Shown here: piece by piece, positions 1 to 8,360 of the stretch | Numbering within the stretch: the stretch's first letter is position 1 | How the letters are laid out: each line of letters starts with the position of its first letter | Position numbers and translations under genes: made by a program | Notes under the pieces: model-generated | Told to the model about the DNA's origin: nothing | What the model saw: the letters and a program-made list of their open reading frames with translations, nothing else | Database searches by the model: none | NCBI GenBank assembly: GCA_013178375.1 | Contig: JABLXQ010000028.1 | Coordinates: 1 to 64,000 of the forward strand | Direction: 5' to 3' | Origin: Gammaproteobacteria bacterium | GTDB lineage: Bacteria > Pseudomonadota > Gammaproteobacteria > Pseudomonadales > Ketobacteraceae | DNA length: 64,000 nucleotides

Positions 1-127
1 ATCGACTGAAAGACAAACGCAAAGCCGGCGTCATTCGCCAAAACCGTAAACCCGACTAATCCGGGTGGGTCATTTTTAATTCGGCAAATCAGGGGTGAAG
101 TGGGTCAGTTTTCAGTCGGTGTTGACA
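1..127 (+). mobile_element. Right end of an IS21-family insertion sequence
   Basis: The segment holds the last codons of a transposition gene followed by two 20-bp direct repeats (65-84 and 100-119, 17 of 20 identical, both starting GTGGGTCA) and ends in TGTTGACA at 120-127. Repeated internal motifs next to a terminus ending in CA are typical of IS21-family ends, where the transposase binds multiple sites. The sequence switches to an integrase reading frame immediately after position 127, which marks the junction. The rest of the element lies outside the window, so the family assignment rests on the terminus and a short protein tail. Confidence 0.7.
3..59 (+). CDS. C-terminal tail of IstB-like transposition helper (partial)
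   Basis: An open frame enters from the left edge and ends at the TAA at 57-59. It encodes 18 basic residues starting RLKDKRKAG. This resembles the lysine/arginine-rich tail of IS21-type IstB AAA+ helper ATPases, and its place just inside the IS terminus fits, because istB is the distal gene of these elements. Only the tail is visible, so no catalytic motif can be checked. Confidence 0.5.
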   Translation, partial: RLKDKRKAGVIRQNRKPD

Positions 128-673
128 TTGAAAGACATCTGGGCGATCCGTATACGGCTACAGCTTGCCAACGATCTACGCGAGTTGGCAATGTTCAATT
201 TAGCATTGGACAGCAAACTCCGTGCCTGCGACCTGGTGCGGTTGAGACTGACGGATATTGGACACGGTGCTCAAATATCGCACCGCACAACGATTATGCA
301 AAAGAAAACGGGGCAGCCTGTTCAATTTGAGATCACCGAACAAACCCGTGAATCTCTCCTCAAGTGGATCGAACATGCTGGACTCAAATATGATGATTTC
401 TTGTTTCCCAGCCGGATTCATTCCAGCCCTCACATAACCACCCGCCAATATGCGCGGATTGTAAAATCCTGGGTGACCTGCATTGGGCTCGATCCCACCT
501 CTTTTGGAACGCACACGATGCGCCGCACCAAAGCGTCACTCATTTACAAACGAACCAAAAACCTCAGGGCTGTGCAATTGCTTCTGGGCCACACCAAACT
601 AGAAAGTACGGTTCGCTATCTGGGAATCGAAGTCGATGACGCCTTGGAGTTGGCGGAGCAAACTGAAATATAA
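95..673 (+). CDS. Tyrosine recombinase/integrase, 5' end replaced by IS sequence
   Basis: This is a small tyrosine recombinase consisting almost only of the catalytic domain. Visible active-site residues are Arg43 (KLRACDLV), Lys70/71, His140 and Arg143 (HTMR), His166 (LLGH) and the nucleophile Tyr175 (VRYLG). Homologues of about 200 residues begin with a short leader before a motif like LKDIWAIR. Here the frame from 95 to 127 is IS21-family terminus, so the first native codons (roughly 10-15) are lost and the GTG at 95 lies inside the IS. All catalytic residues survive, so a protein could still be made if translation starts there, but loss of its own promoter and start is likely. These enzymes often accompany mobile islands, consistent with the conflict genes downstream. 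Confidence 0.85.
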   Translation: MKWVSFQSVLTLKDIWAIRIRLQLANDLRELAMFNLALDSKLRACDLVRLRLTDIGHGAQISHRTTIMQKKTGQPVQFEITEQTRESLLKWIEHAGLKYDDFLFPSRIHSSPHITTRQYARIVKSWVTCIGLDPTSFGTHTMRRTKASLIYKRTKNLRAVQLLLGHTKLESTVRYLGIEVDDALELAEQTEI

Positions 674-681
674 CGTGCCTT

Positions 682-715
682 GTTGAGCCAGGATAGTCAA
701 AAATCCTGGCTCAAC
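682..715. repeat. Perfect 13-bp stem-loop downstream of the integrase
   Basis: GTTGAGCCAGGAT (682-694) is exactly repeated in inverted orientation at 703-715 with an 8-nt loop. It lies 9 nt after the integrase stop. No U-tract follows on the plus strand, so a classical terminator is doubtful. A recombination site or a mobile-element remnant is also possible. Confidence 0.5.
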
Positions 716-1084
716 GAATTCGTGGTTCCTACTAGCGGTCATTCGTCGCGGCCGCCTTCGGGCGAGGAGCGGGCCTTCGCCCAACTACGCTTTCACTCCA
801 ACTAACGACCATAACCCGCCGCTCGTCCATCCCTTGGAGCAGCCATACAGCTGTCCGGCTCAATCCGAAACCAGACGCATGGGCAATGCGAGCTTAGTAG
901 ACTTTGAGGAAATTCTCAGCAATTTGTTTTAGTCCGACTGTCTGCTTTCGTGAAATTTCGCGCAAACTAGCAGCCGGCCACGCGCAGGCAGCTTTGCTCG
1001 TTGAGGCAATGGTCGCAACACTTTAAAGTGTACGCTAGAAAGTGGCAGACAAATTAATAAACCTGAAACCGGCTCGATCGTCTA
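716..1084. other. Intergenic region between integrase and the conflict operon
   Basis: About 370 bp between convergent genes. No open frame with coding character or ribosome binding site was seen. It includes a GC-rich stretch (about 748-785) and then more AT-rich sequence up to the ATPase stop. No terminator with a T-run was identified. Confidence 0.5.
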
Positions 1085-3022
1085 TCAAAGCCAGTCGGCT
1101 GGAATAAGCGCTAGCCCATCGCGCCACGGCAGCTCAGCCAATGAATCTTGATACCATTTCTCTGGTAAATTCGCATGTTCAGTAACGATGATCTGAAAAT
1201 TTGGTGAGAGCTCTTGTACAAATTCATAAAGCACTCTGAACATTCTGCTTACTGCGCTTATATCCGCATCTCCCGTGAATTCCGCGAGGCTCTCCTTTGT
1301 TCCATCAAGTTGCTTGTAAATGGTGGAAGGAAAATAGACTTGAGACGGCTGGTCAATGATTAGAAAACCAGGCACGGGTCGCTTCTGCTCAACGAAATGC
1401 TGGTGGAGAGCCAATAGTGCGATTAAATGGCATCCCAACCAGTTGGACCCACTGCCCATTCTGGTCATCTGTACAGGTCTATCAGAATCAGCAACCACTG
1501 TTAGATTTTTTAAATCGAGGCGATATGGGCACTTAAGTTCAAGGTTCAACTTTTCTGCAAGTCTCGTCATTCGAGAGCCGATCCGATTCAGAATTGATAC
1601 CTGCTCTTCTTCAATTGAGTCACGGCTCAGAATTTCGCTCAGTGCAGACAATTTTGTCCTAAGTGAAGACAATTCATTTTCACTACCAGACTCCGCATGC
1701 AATTCTTTAGCACTTTCAAGATATAGACTGATTCTTCCCATAACTCTGGCTATATTTGCATCAGCGTCACGTTGAGCCAGCTCGTCGTCCTCTGCGCCAA
1801 CGACTAATCTAAGTTGCTGCTGCAATCCTTGAACTTTTTGGCGTGCACTAGTTACTCTCGATTCCAGTTCTGACACTCTTTTAAATAGTCGAGGTCTGTT
1901 TGCTTGTACTTCAGCCAAATCAACATCCAGCGCGTGAAGCGCCTGCCGCAGCTCGTCGGCTTCCGGAGTAACATTTGAACTACCGCAAAGAGGGCAATTT
2001 GTTGATCCGTTTCCTGGAGGCACAATATTTATTGATCGCAATCGACCGGCTTGTTCGCTCAATGCCTCACTGAAATTCTGACTTTCAAATTCAAAGGTAC
2101 GCGCTTGGATTAGACTGTCATAAAGCTCGTTGTATTCAGCTCGCGCGCGATCGAGTTGAATATTTAGTTCAAGCTGCGACACTTCACTTGATCTTATCTG
2201 TGAAGCTCCACGCCTCCACTGCAGAGCTTCCTTAAGACATATCATGACCCTCTCTGGCAAAGCGGCATCTGTGTTTTTGTCGAGCAGACCAACTGCTATG
2301 GCCTCATTTACAAGCTGTGCACCTTGACTAAACTCCGAACTAACGATCGAAGCTGCCTCTTGCATTCTTCTCTCATGAAGTCGGATTTTCCTCTTCAGCT
2401 CGCGTTCTTGTTGAACCAGTACCAACTGATCTTCGGGGGTGGCACCGAGAAGATAAGGAAGAGTATCCTTGATTGCTTGAAGCATGAATTGCTCATTCTG
2501 CCGGTGAAACAAAAATGCTCGGTTCGCAATTTCTCCTTGCTCCTGAAATAAATAGAACTTTGTGTGTGCAATAGTTGCCTCTAGCGGTTCCCTAGTTTGA
2601 TTGTCTTCAGGCGCGCTACTGTTCGGAAGAATTCGCAGCATGCCGGAGAGCTGCTGAATTAGAGCCGTGTCATTCGAGTTGACCACAAGTGAATCGATAG
2701 GTGGAACAGTTAGCTCATGACCGATTCTTAGAAATACTGAAGACTGAGATGCCGCATTGCCTTTCGGAGCTGGCTTGGCGCAGAATACATCGGCGTCATC
2801 AATTCTCAAGAATACTGCGTACCAAGCCACAACATCTCTGTTAACGCCCTCAAACACTCCGAAGGTGCTACGCCCTAGACAGTAATCGACGATATCGATG
2901 ATGGCCGATTTTCCTGTGCAGGACTCACCGGTGATAATATTGAGCTTCCCAAGTTGAAAATTTAGCTCTCTAACTCGGCCGTCTTTATGATAAAGAACGA
3001 TAGATTTTATTTGCATTGTCAT
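1085..3022 (-). CDS. DUF3732 / Rad50-like ABC ATPase of an ABC-3C conflict system
   Basis: A 645-residue SMC/Rad50-like ATPase. Walker A is GESCTGKS at 32-39, a long coiled-coil-like middle spans about 200-480, a zinc-hook-like CPLC sits at 343-346, a signature-like MGSGSNW is near 522-528, and Walker B is LIIDQPS near 554-560. A late VTEHANL resembles the His switch. This layout matches DUF3732 proteins, known as the ATPase of ABC three-component (ABC-3C) biological conflict systems. It is the last gene of the operon and overlaps the middle-component stop by 4 nt (ATGA). In such systems the ATPase is thought to sense invading nucleic acid and license an effector; the trigger here is unknown. 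Confidence 0.85.
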   Translation of the reverse strand: MTMQIKSIVLYHKDGRVRELNFQLGKLNIITGESCTGKSAIIDIVDYCLGRSTFGVFEGVNRDVVAWYAVFLRIDDADVFCAKPAPKGNAASQSSVFLRIGHELTVPPIDSLVVNSNDTALIQQLSGMLRILPNSSAPEDNQTREPLEATIAHTKFYLFQEQGEIANRAFLFHRQNEQFMLQAIKDTLPYLLGATPEDQLVLVQQERELKRKIRLHERRMQEAASIVSSEFSQGAQLVNEAIAVGLLDKNTDAALPERVMICLKEALQWRRGASQIRSSEVSQLELNIQLDRARAEYNELYDSLIQARTFEFESQNFSEALSEQAGRLRSINIVPPGNGSTNCPLCGSSNVTPEADELRQALHALDVDLAEVQANRPRLFKRVSELESRVTSARQKVQGLQQQLRLVVGAEDDELAQRDADANIARVMGRISLYLESAKELHAESGSENELSSLRTKLSALSEILSRDSIEEEQVSILNRIGSRMTRLAEKLNLELKCPYRLDLKNLTVVADSDRPVQMTRMGSGSNWLGCHLIALLALHQHFVEQKRPVPGFLIIDQPSQVYFPSTIYKQLDGTKESLAEFTGDADISAVSRMFRVLYEFVQELSPNFQIIVTEHANLPEKWYQDSLAELPWRDGLALIPADWL

Positions 3023-3513
3023 GGACGAATACCAAAAAGCGAGAATACAGTAGGCAAATCTTTTATCTGGGACAGCAGTTTTCCAAAAACCTGAGATTGC
3101 TTACAGAGCAATACATTTTCGTCTCTCTTTTCCCACTGCTTTAAATCCCGAGAAGCAATAGGCGTGATTAGTGCTCCCTTTGAATAAGCGATAATTTTAT
3201 TTTGCACACCAAACGCAACTGACTCTCTAACAATAGGAGCTATCGATCGAGCTCTTTCTTCGAAGCCAAAAATCACTTCCGGTGTATTCAGAACCCAAGC
3301 ATGCATGCGGCTATTTGCCTTCACGGGAATAAATTGAGATGAGTTGGGATGAAGGATCAAAGGCAGCGCTATAAATGTCAGTGAATATGGGATTCCCTGA
3401 TCAGCAGCTTGCTGATAGCCCATCGCAACTCTGTTTATTATTGCGGCGCAGAATGCGGGATTGAACATATTTGCCACATCGCGAGGTCGCGATCGCCATT
3501 CACGCATCGTCAT
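3019..3513 (-). CDS. ABC-3C system middle component
   Basis: A 164-residue soluble protein with no membrane segment. The N-terminal motif NMFNPAFCAAIINRVAMGY followed by an ALPLILHP segment resembles the small middle-component proteins that always sit between an effector-bearing gene and a DUF3732 ATPase in ABC-3C systems. The assignment relies on both this pattern and position. It overlaps the upstream gene at 3510-3513 and the downstream gene at 3019-3022, each as ATGA, which suggests translational coupling and fixed stoichiometry. Its biochemical role is not known from the sequence. Confidence 0.75.
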   Translation of the reverse strand: MTMREWRSRPRDVANMFNPAFCAAIINRVAMGYQQAADQGIPYSLTFIALPLILHPNSSQFIPVKANSRMHAWVLNTPEVIFGFEERARSIAPIVRESVAFGVQNKIIAYSKGALITPIASRDLKQWEKRDENVLLCKQSQVFGKLLSQIKDLPTVFSLFGIRP

Positions 3514-4712
3514 GGCGAATTCGCCGCAGAGATCATTGAACTTTGCATCATTGCTAGAAAGTCGGGGTGCCAGTGAATATCAGGAGGAGACTTGTCTGCC
3601 AGCATATGAAAGCTACCTCGCCGAATGTAGTCAGCATCTACTCTTGGTCGAATTTTCAAACTACATTCCATTTCTGCCCAGCGCAAAATTTGCTTGCCAG
3701 CATTTATTCGAGCGACACTATCACTAGCATCTAGATCTGCGCAGTAGTGGTTGAAGTAGCGTTCCCACTCATCTTTAAGACGGATTTCAAAATTATCAAT
3801 CTCGTTAGATAGGATTAGGCTATCTTTCAGCCATCTATGCCTCTGATTGTAGGCGCGGTGAAAATCGAGTATTGCCTTGCGTATCGTCCCTGCGCTAGCA
3901 GAAATCGCGCTTAACTGCTTAACGAATTGTCGGCTATTACTAGCCTCAATGTCTGCGTCTGTAACACTTGAGTGCTCATAGTCCAGAGGTAAGTTATCGG
4001 TCCGAAATGTTTCAGCAACGGAAGCGATGTGCTCGCTAAGCTCGAAGCCTGATATTTCTTTACCTGCAGGTCCGCTTTTAGCAAGCAGCTGCAGAATAAC
4101 TTTGTTGTTCCACCAACCTTCAATTCTTTCAAAAAATGCTTCAAGGTGCTGGGCTCGGACAGCGACACGAAGCGATTGCTTTATGGTAGCTCTGATCTCA
4201 TCAATATCAGTGAAGCTCGGTATTATGTGAACCTTGTCGAGCAAAGCCTTGCGATGCATGGAACTAAGCTTCATGAACGCAGCAAATGCCGGTTTCAATG
4301 AGTCATTCGTCGAAGTTGCTGCAACAGATAAGAGAATTGATTCGGCCTTTTCTACGTCGCGATTTTTATCACCCAAAAAAGAAGCGGCGCTTCCAGTATT
4401 TGCCTTTGCCGTCGTCAGCAATACAATTCGCGTGTCAGAAACTGTGAATTGATGAGACTCGGCCTGCTCACACCATACTCGAAGACTCTTCCAGAGGTCT
4501 ACGCTGGCGTCAGTAATTGACGCGTTTTTGGTGTGATGCTTGAGTTGAATTAATTCCAAAGACTGCGCAGCTATCGCGCTAGCTATCTCGATATCATCAA
4601 GAGCCTCAACTTTGAGTCTCGCTTCATCCGATGCCTTAAGGAGCAAGGCGAGCGCGACGCGAGCTTGGAACAAGTACCCCAAAGCTTGAGGTGCAGCTGA
4701 AAAGTTTGTCAT
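3510..4712 (-). CDS. ABC-3C effector-side protein with N-terminal nuclease-like (QxK) domain
   Basis: A 400-residue protein heading the operon, preceded by a purine-rich GAGGGGG ribosome binding site. The N-terminus (GYLFQARVALALLL, then VEALDDIEI, then ELIQLKHH at 53-60) has the spacing of restriction-endonuclease-fold enzymes: Glu36/Asp39-40 and Gln56-x-Lys58, similar to the DUF4297/Cap4 type. The C-terminal half is rich in aromatic and charged residues (WWNNK, RHRWLKD, DEWERYFNHY) as in the C-terminal domain that defines this component of ABC-3C systems. I infer a DNA-degrading effector fused to the ABC-3C dock. The catalytic motif was assigned by eye; the nuclease reading is less certain than membership in the three-gene system. 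Confidence 0.75.
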   Translation of the reverse strand: MTNFSAAPQALGYLFQARVALALLLKASDEARLKVEALDDIEIASAIAAQSLELIQLKHHTKNASITDASVDLWKSLRVWCEQAESHQFTVSDTRIVLLTTAKANTGSAASFLGDKNRDVEKAESILLSVAATSTNDSLKPAFAAFMKLSSMHRKALLDKVHIIPSFTDIDEIRATIKQSLRVAVRAQHLEAFFERIEGWWNNKVILQLLAKSGPAGKEISGFELSEHIASVAETFRTDNLPLDYEHSSVTDADIEASNSRQFVKQLSAISASAGTIRKAILDFHRAYNQRHRWLKDSLILSNEIDNFEIRLKDEWERYFNHYCADLDASDSVARINAGKQILRWAEMECSLKIRPRVDADYIRRGSFHMLADKSPPDIHWHPDFLAMMQSSMISAANSP

Positions 4713-5507
4713 TCCTGCCCCCTCTTTCTTATTTTTTGTCCATCAAATCATACTAACTTCGCCAGAATAAGGTCTTGGCTTGCGTTTAACAACGGTGCGA
4801 GTGACTGCTTCTAGCTTCGAAATATAGCTTAATTCGAAAATCTGACTTGCCGCGCTAGGTCAATAGCGGAGGCGACCACATCACAAAAGAGGACACTTTT
4901 TCTCTAAAAAAGCTTCTACTGGTCGCGTGGTCGATATGAAAAAGAGCTACTCAGGGCATATGCTTCAAACGACTGCTTAACTCCGATACTTACCCTTGGA
5001 ACTCGGAGTCCTCGACAGACCGATTTGAGTCGGCTTCTGCCTTCCAAGCCCAACGGCGCCAATGTCTCAAATGGGTCGTATCCCGACCTTCCACCAAACA
5101 ACAAAATACCACCCGCAAAAAAGCAGGCCAGCATTCAGCGTCCAGATGTTCTGGCCCACCACAACCACCAACCCGATCAAGCTTCGCAGCCATAAAAAGT
5201 CAACTCACTGGAAAGGTCGCCCGGCTCATAAACATGCCGGTCCCACGCACCATCCCAACGCCCCTTACCTCAAATCCATCACCAGGCCCAAGTAAATCCG
5301 CCTGACATATCTCTACGCTAGCACAACCTTTTCCACAGGCATATCCAGACAGTTCAATCTGGCTGTCCCCGAATGGCCGCCCCTCACCCTCCCCCAAAAT
5401 TCTTTCCCAAAAACACCCCAATCATTGCTCCCCACCTGTCTATGGCAATACGAGGCAATTCATTGCCCGTGCCGTTTACTTACTTCACTTGTTAAAGGAG
5501 CCAACCA
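4713..5507. other. 795-bp spacer without a convincing gene
   Basis: Between the conflict operon and the next gene. Several short open frames exist on both strands, but none has a good ribosome binding site or recognisable product. The conflict operon promoter must lie here: a TATGAT hexamer reads on the minus strand at 4747-4752, without a good -35. Base composition is more AT-rich up to about 4900 and C/A-rich on the plus strand from about 5080 to 5420. Confidence 0.45.
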
Positions 5508-5984
5508 ATGGCGCAAAATAATCTCGTTGATATTGAAATCCCGGCCGATGTGCATGCGCAGGCCTTGGGCCATATCGAGGGCCTGAACGCATGCCTGATG
5601 CCGTATCTGAAAACGCTCACTACCAGTGAGCGCAAGGAGCTTTTCAAGCTGGGTGACAAGAACCAGAGTTTTCTGGAAAAGAACCTGGAATATGCCAACC
5701 AGAACCTGGATCTGGTGCCTTCGTTCATGAATCTGGAATTGATGACCCGGGACGTAAACGCCAACGCTCAACTGACCGGCTATGTGCGGCGCCTGTCGCC
5801 ACTGGTGGTCGCGCTGGACGATACCGTTATGCTGACTGGCGCCGAGTCGCTGCAAGGCGCCATGATGTTCTACCACAACGTGAAACTGGCGGCGTCCAAT
5901 GGCGTAACCAAGGCCAAGGCGATTTACGACGATCTGTCCACCCGCTTTCCGGGTGGCCGCCGCAAGCGCACAGAGCCCGTCTGA
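5508..5984 (+). CDS. Uncharacterised 158-residue protein
   Basis: I do not recognise a characterised family. The gene has a strong AGGAG ribosome binding site 7 nt before the ATG, which supports expression. The product is soluble, mostly helical by composition, with no signal peptide or membrane segment. It contains KTLTTSERKELFKLGDKNQ followed by a conserved-looking NLEYANQNLDLVPSFMNL segment, and ends in a basic patch (RFPGGRRKRTEP). It stands alone between the mobile-island genes and the chromosomal DUF748 gene, so neighbours give no functional hint. Confidence 0.7.
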   Translation: MAQNNLVDIEIPADVHAQALGHIEGLNACLMPYLKTLTTSERKELFKLGDKNQSFLEKNLEYANQNLDLVPSFMNLELMTRDVNANAQLTGYVRRLSPLVVALDDTVMLTGAESLQGAMMFYHNVKLAASNGVTKAKAIYDDLSTRFPGGRRKRTEPV

Positions 5985-6396
5985 TACCAATCTCCTTCCC
6001 CCACCCTGCCTGCAACATCCCTGACGGCTGTTGCAGGTATCTTCAGAATCCTCGCTCGTCTCTCAAACATCCCTTCAATAGTCCGAAACATCCTGCAACC
6101 CCAAATAAACATCCAACCAATACTCCCAGGAATCCCTGGCGGGCAGATAGGAATCCAATTTGGATGAAAAACAATCTAATGAGGTCAGCAAACACTATAA
6201 ATTGAGTGAAAAAGAATCTATTTACTCCTCAAAAGAATCCAATGATGTCTTCCGGGAGTGCGTTCCTGCATCCGCCGGTTGTAATACAGCCTATTGAGTG
6301 GTTGCGACCTGATATTTTAGAAAGGCGTACACTTTGAACACAGACCTGCCCTCACCATGAGCCAGGAACTTTGATTAGGAAGGCGCGTTTGCCGTA
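5985..6396. other. Intergenic region with a weak stem-loop
   Basis: About 410 bp. CCTGCAACA (6009-6017) and TGTTGCAGG (6029-6037) form a 9-bp stem shortly after the preceding stop; no clear T-run follows, so at best a weak terminator. GGAATCC-like words recur between about 6129 and 6240 (AGGAATCCC, AGGAATCCAA, AGAATCC), and this part is AT-richer than the surroundings. No gene seen. Confidence 0.4.
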
Positions 6397-7533
6397 ATGG
6401 CGATACCGCTTCTGATTGGAAAAACTATGTCGCGCAAGACTGGGCCCGTTCGAAATACATTGCGACGCAACAAGATTGCCGTGGCTGTAGCCCTGTTGCT
6501 TGTTGTTCTTGTCGGCGTTCGTCTGGCGCTTCCATTTCTGGTCAAGGATTACGTGAATGGCAAGCTTCAGCAAATGGAGAGTTATGTCGGAAGGATTGAG
6601 CGCGTACATATTGCATTATGGCGTGGTGCCTATTCGATTGAAGATATCGTCATTGAAAAGAAATCGGCAGAAGGCAATGAAAGCTTCTTTTCTGCAGACA
6701 AGCTTCAACTGGCACTGCAGTGGCCCGCGCTTTTCCGGGGTGCTCTGGTGGGCAAGGCCAGATTCGATGGCGCGGAACTCAATCTGATTCAAAGTGAAAA
6801 TCGCGCTGAACGCCAGCTGGGCAATGAAAACAACTGGAACAGGACGTTGTCGGACCTGTTTCCGTTTACATTTAATGAGATCACTGTTGTTGATGGCGTC
6901 GTTCGTTTTCGCGCACCGGGCATTTCGCGAAAGGAAGCATTGGTGCTGCACAGCGTCGATTTTTCGTTACGTAATCTGACCAACGTATTTGAGGCCGACC
7001 AGATCGCTTACGCCAGTTTTGACCTGCATGGCATAGCGCTGGGACAAGGGTCATTACAGATCAACGGCAAGCTTGATCCATATGCCGACAAACCGACATT
7101 CGAAGTGGCTGCCGAATTGCAAAACGTAGCCTTGCCGGAACTGAATCCCTGGCTTGAAACCTATGCCGGCATCAATGCCAAGAAAGGCACATTCGCGCTT
7201 TATACAGAGTTCGCCGCTGCAAAAGGCAAGTTCAAGGGTTATGCAAAACCGATCGTCAGTGACATCGACGTGACAGCGCCCGAAGAGGACAAGAAGAATA
7301 TTTTTCGCAGGGCGTGGGCCGGTCTGGTGGAGCTGGCCGCGACGTTATTCAAGAATCAACCCAAGGACCAGCTGGCGACTCGGGTGCCAATCAGCGGCGA
7401 TATTGACGACCCCAACGCCGACGTGTTGATTACGATACTGAATATATTGCGTAACGCATTTGTAGGCGCGTTTTCAAGCTCGCTGGAACATAGCGTCAAT
7501 TTGCGCGACATGGAAAAAGAAAGTGAGGACTAG
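6397..7533 (+). CDS. DUF748 / AsmA-like membrane-anchored protein
   Basis: A 378-residue protein with one N-terminal membrane helix (about 28-50) after a basic leader, followed by a periplasmic beta-rich region typical of DUF748/AsmA-like repeats: KLQLALQWPALFRGALVGKA, then the VDGVVRFR and SLRNLTN motifs. AsmA-like proteins span the periplasm and are linked to lipid transport and outer-membrane homeostasis; this one is much shorter than full AsmA. An alternative ATG at 6427 (MSRKTG) gives 368 residues and removes an unlikely leader; neither start has a strong ribosome binding site. It is monocistronic and converges on the arabinose operon. Confidence 0.75.
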   Translation: MAIPLLIGKTMSRKTGPVRNTLRRNKIAVAVALLLVVLVGVRLALPFLVKDYVNGKLQQMESYVGRIERVHIALWRGAYSIEDIVIEKKSAEGNESFFSADKLQLALQWPALFRGALVGKARFDGAELNLIQSENRAERQLGNENNWNRTLSDLFPFTFNEITVVDGVVRFRAPGISRKEALVLHSVDFSLRNLTNVFEADQIAYASFDLHGIALGQGSLQINGKLDPYADKPTFEVAAELQNVALPELNPWLETYAGINAKKGTFALYTEFAAAKGKFKGYAKPIVSDIDVTAPEEDKKNIFRRAWAGLVELAATLFKNQPKDQLATRVPISGDIDDPNADVLITILNILRNAFVGAFSSSLEHSVNLRDMEKESED

Positions 7534-7619
7534 GACGCAAAGGATTCCAAAGGCAACTGCCAGCCCGGCGCACTCCCCCTCGTGGCCTGCACCCGGGGCA
7601 GGCGCGCCGGCCTGAACGA

Positions 7620-8360
7620 TCAGAGCTTCATTTTCTTGAAAATGAATTCCGGGATATGGCGGATGATGTTCATGATGATCCACCAGAACCAGGGCAGGTA
7701 CACCACGTTGCACTTCTTGTCGACAGATTTGACGATGCCGGCCGCCACCTGATCGGCGCTGGCCCACAGCGGGCCACCTTTATCGATACTGGCTGTCATG
7801 GGCGTATCGACAAAGCCGGGCTTGATCGTCAGCACATGCACGCCGGATTTGGCCAGCCGGTTGCGCAGGCCCTGCAGGAAAACACTCACCATGCCTTTGG
7901 CCGCGCCATACACATAGTTGGACTGCCGGCCACGATCCCCCGCCACCGATGAAATCACCGCGATATCGCCCTGCCGCTGCTGCTCGAAATGATTTGCGGC
8001 GATGGTGCACAGGGAAATCACACTCAGCGCGTTGGTTTCAATTTCGGCCCGCGCCACATTGAACGAGGTTTCGCAGGCTTTCTGGTCCGGCAGCGTGCCG
8101 TGGGCGATAAAAATACCGTCCACTTTGCCCATGCTTTTCTGCGCGGTTTCGAAACACTGCCCATGCAATTCAAATGCATTGGCGTCCATGCTGAAGGTGT
8201 CCACCTGCGCGGCGCCGCGCACTTTAAGGTCCTGTGCGATCTGCTGCAGTTTGCCTTCGTTGCGCGCCACCAGAAACAGTTTGTAGCCACGGGTAGCCCA
8301 CAGGCGGCAGACCGATTCGGCGATGGCAGAGGTGGCTCCGACGATAATCCAGTTTTTCAT
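7620..8360 (-). CDS. DprE2-like SDR, decaprenylphosphoryl-2-keto-ribose reductase homologue
   Basis: A 246-residue short-chain dehydrogenase with the nucleotide-binding loop VGATSAIAES (7-16), the VISSVAG serine and the catalytic YGAAK pair. The GATSAIA loop, rather than the usual TGxxxGIG, and the C-terminal hydrophobic/basic tail are typical of DprE2. In mycobacteria DprE2 reduces decaprenylphosphoryl-2-keto-erythro-pentose to decaprenylphosphoryl-D-arabinose using NADH. It overlaps the DprE1-like gene by 4 nt (ATGA), as expected for two enzymes passing a 2-keto intermediate. It is the last gene of its operon. Confidence 0.82.
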   Translation of the reverse strand: MKNWIIVGATSAIAESVCRLWATRGYKLFLVARNEGKLQQIAQDLKVRGAAQVDTFSMDANAFELHGQCFETAQKSMGKVDGIFIAHGTLPDQKACETSFNVARAEIETNALSVISLCTIAANHFEQQRQGDIAVISSVAGDRGRQSNYVYGAAKGMVSVFLQGLRNRLAKSGVHVLTIKPGFVDTPMTASIDKGGPLWASADQVAAGIVKSVDKKCNVVYLPWFWWIIMNIIRHIPEFIFKKMKL

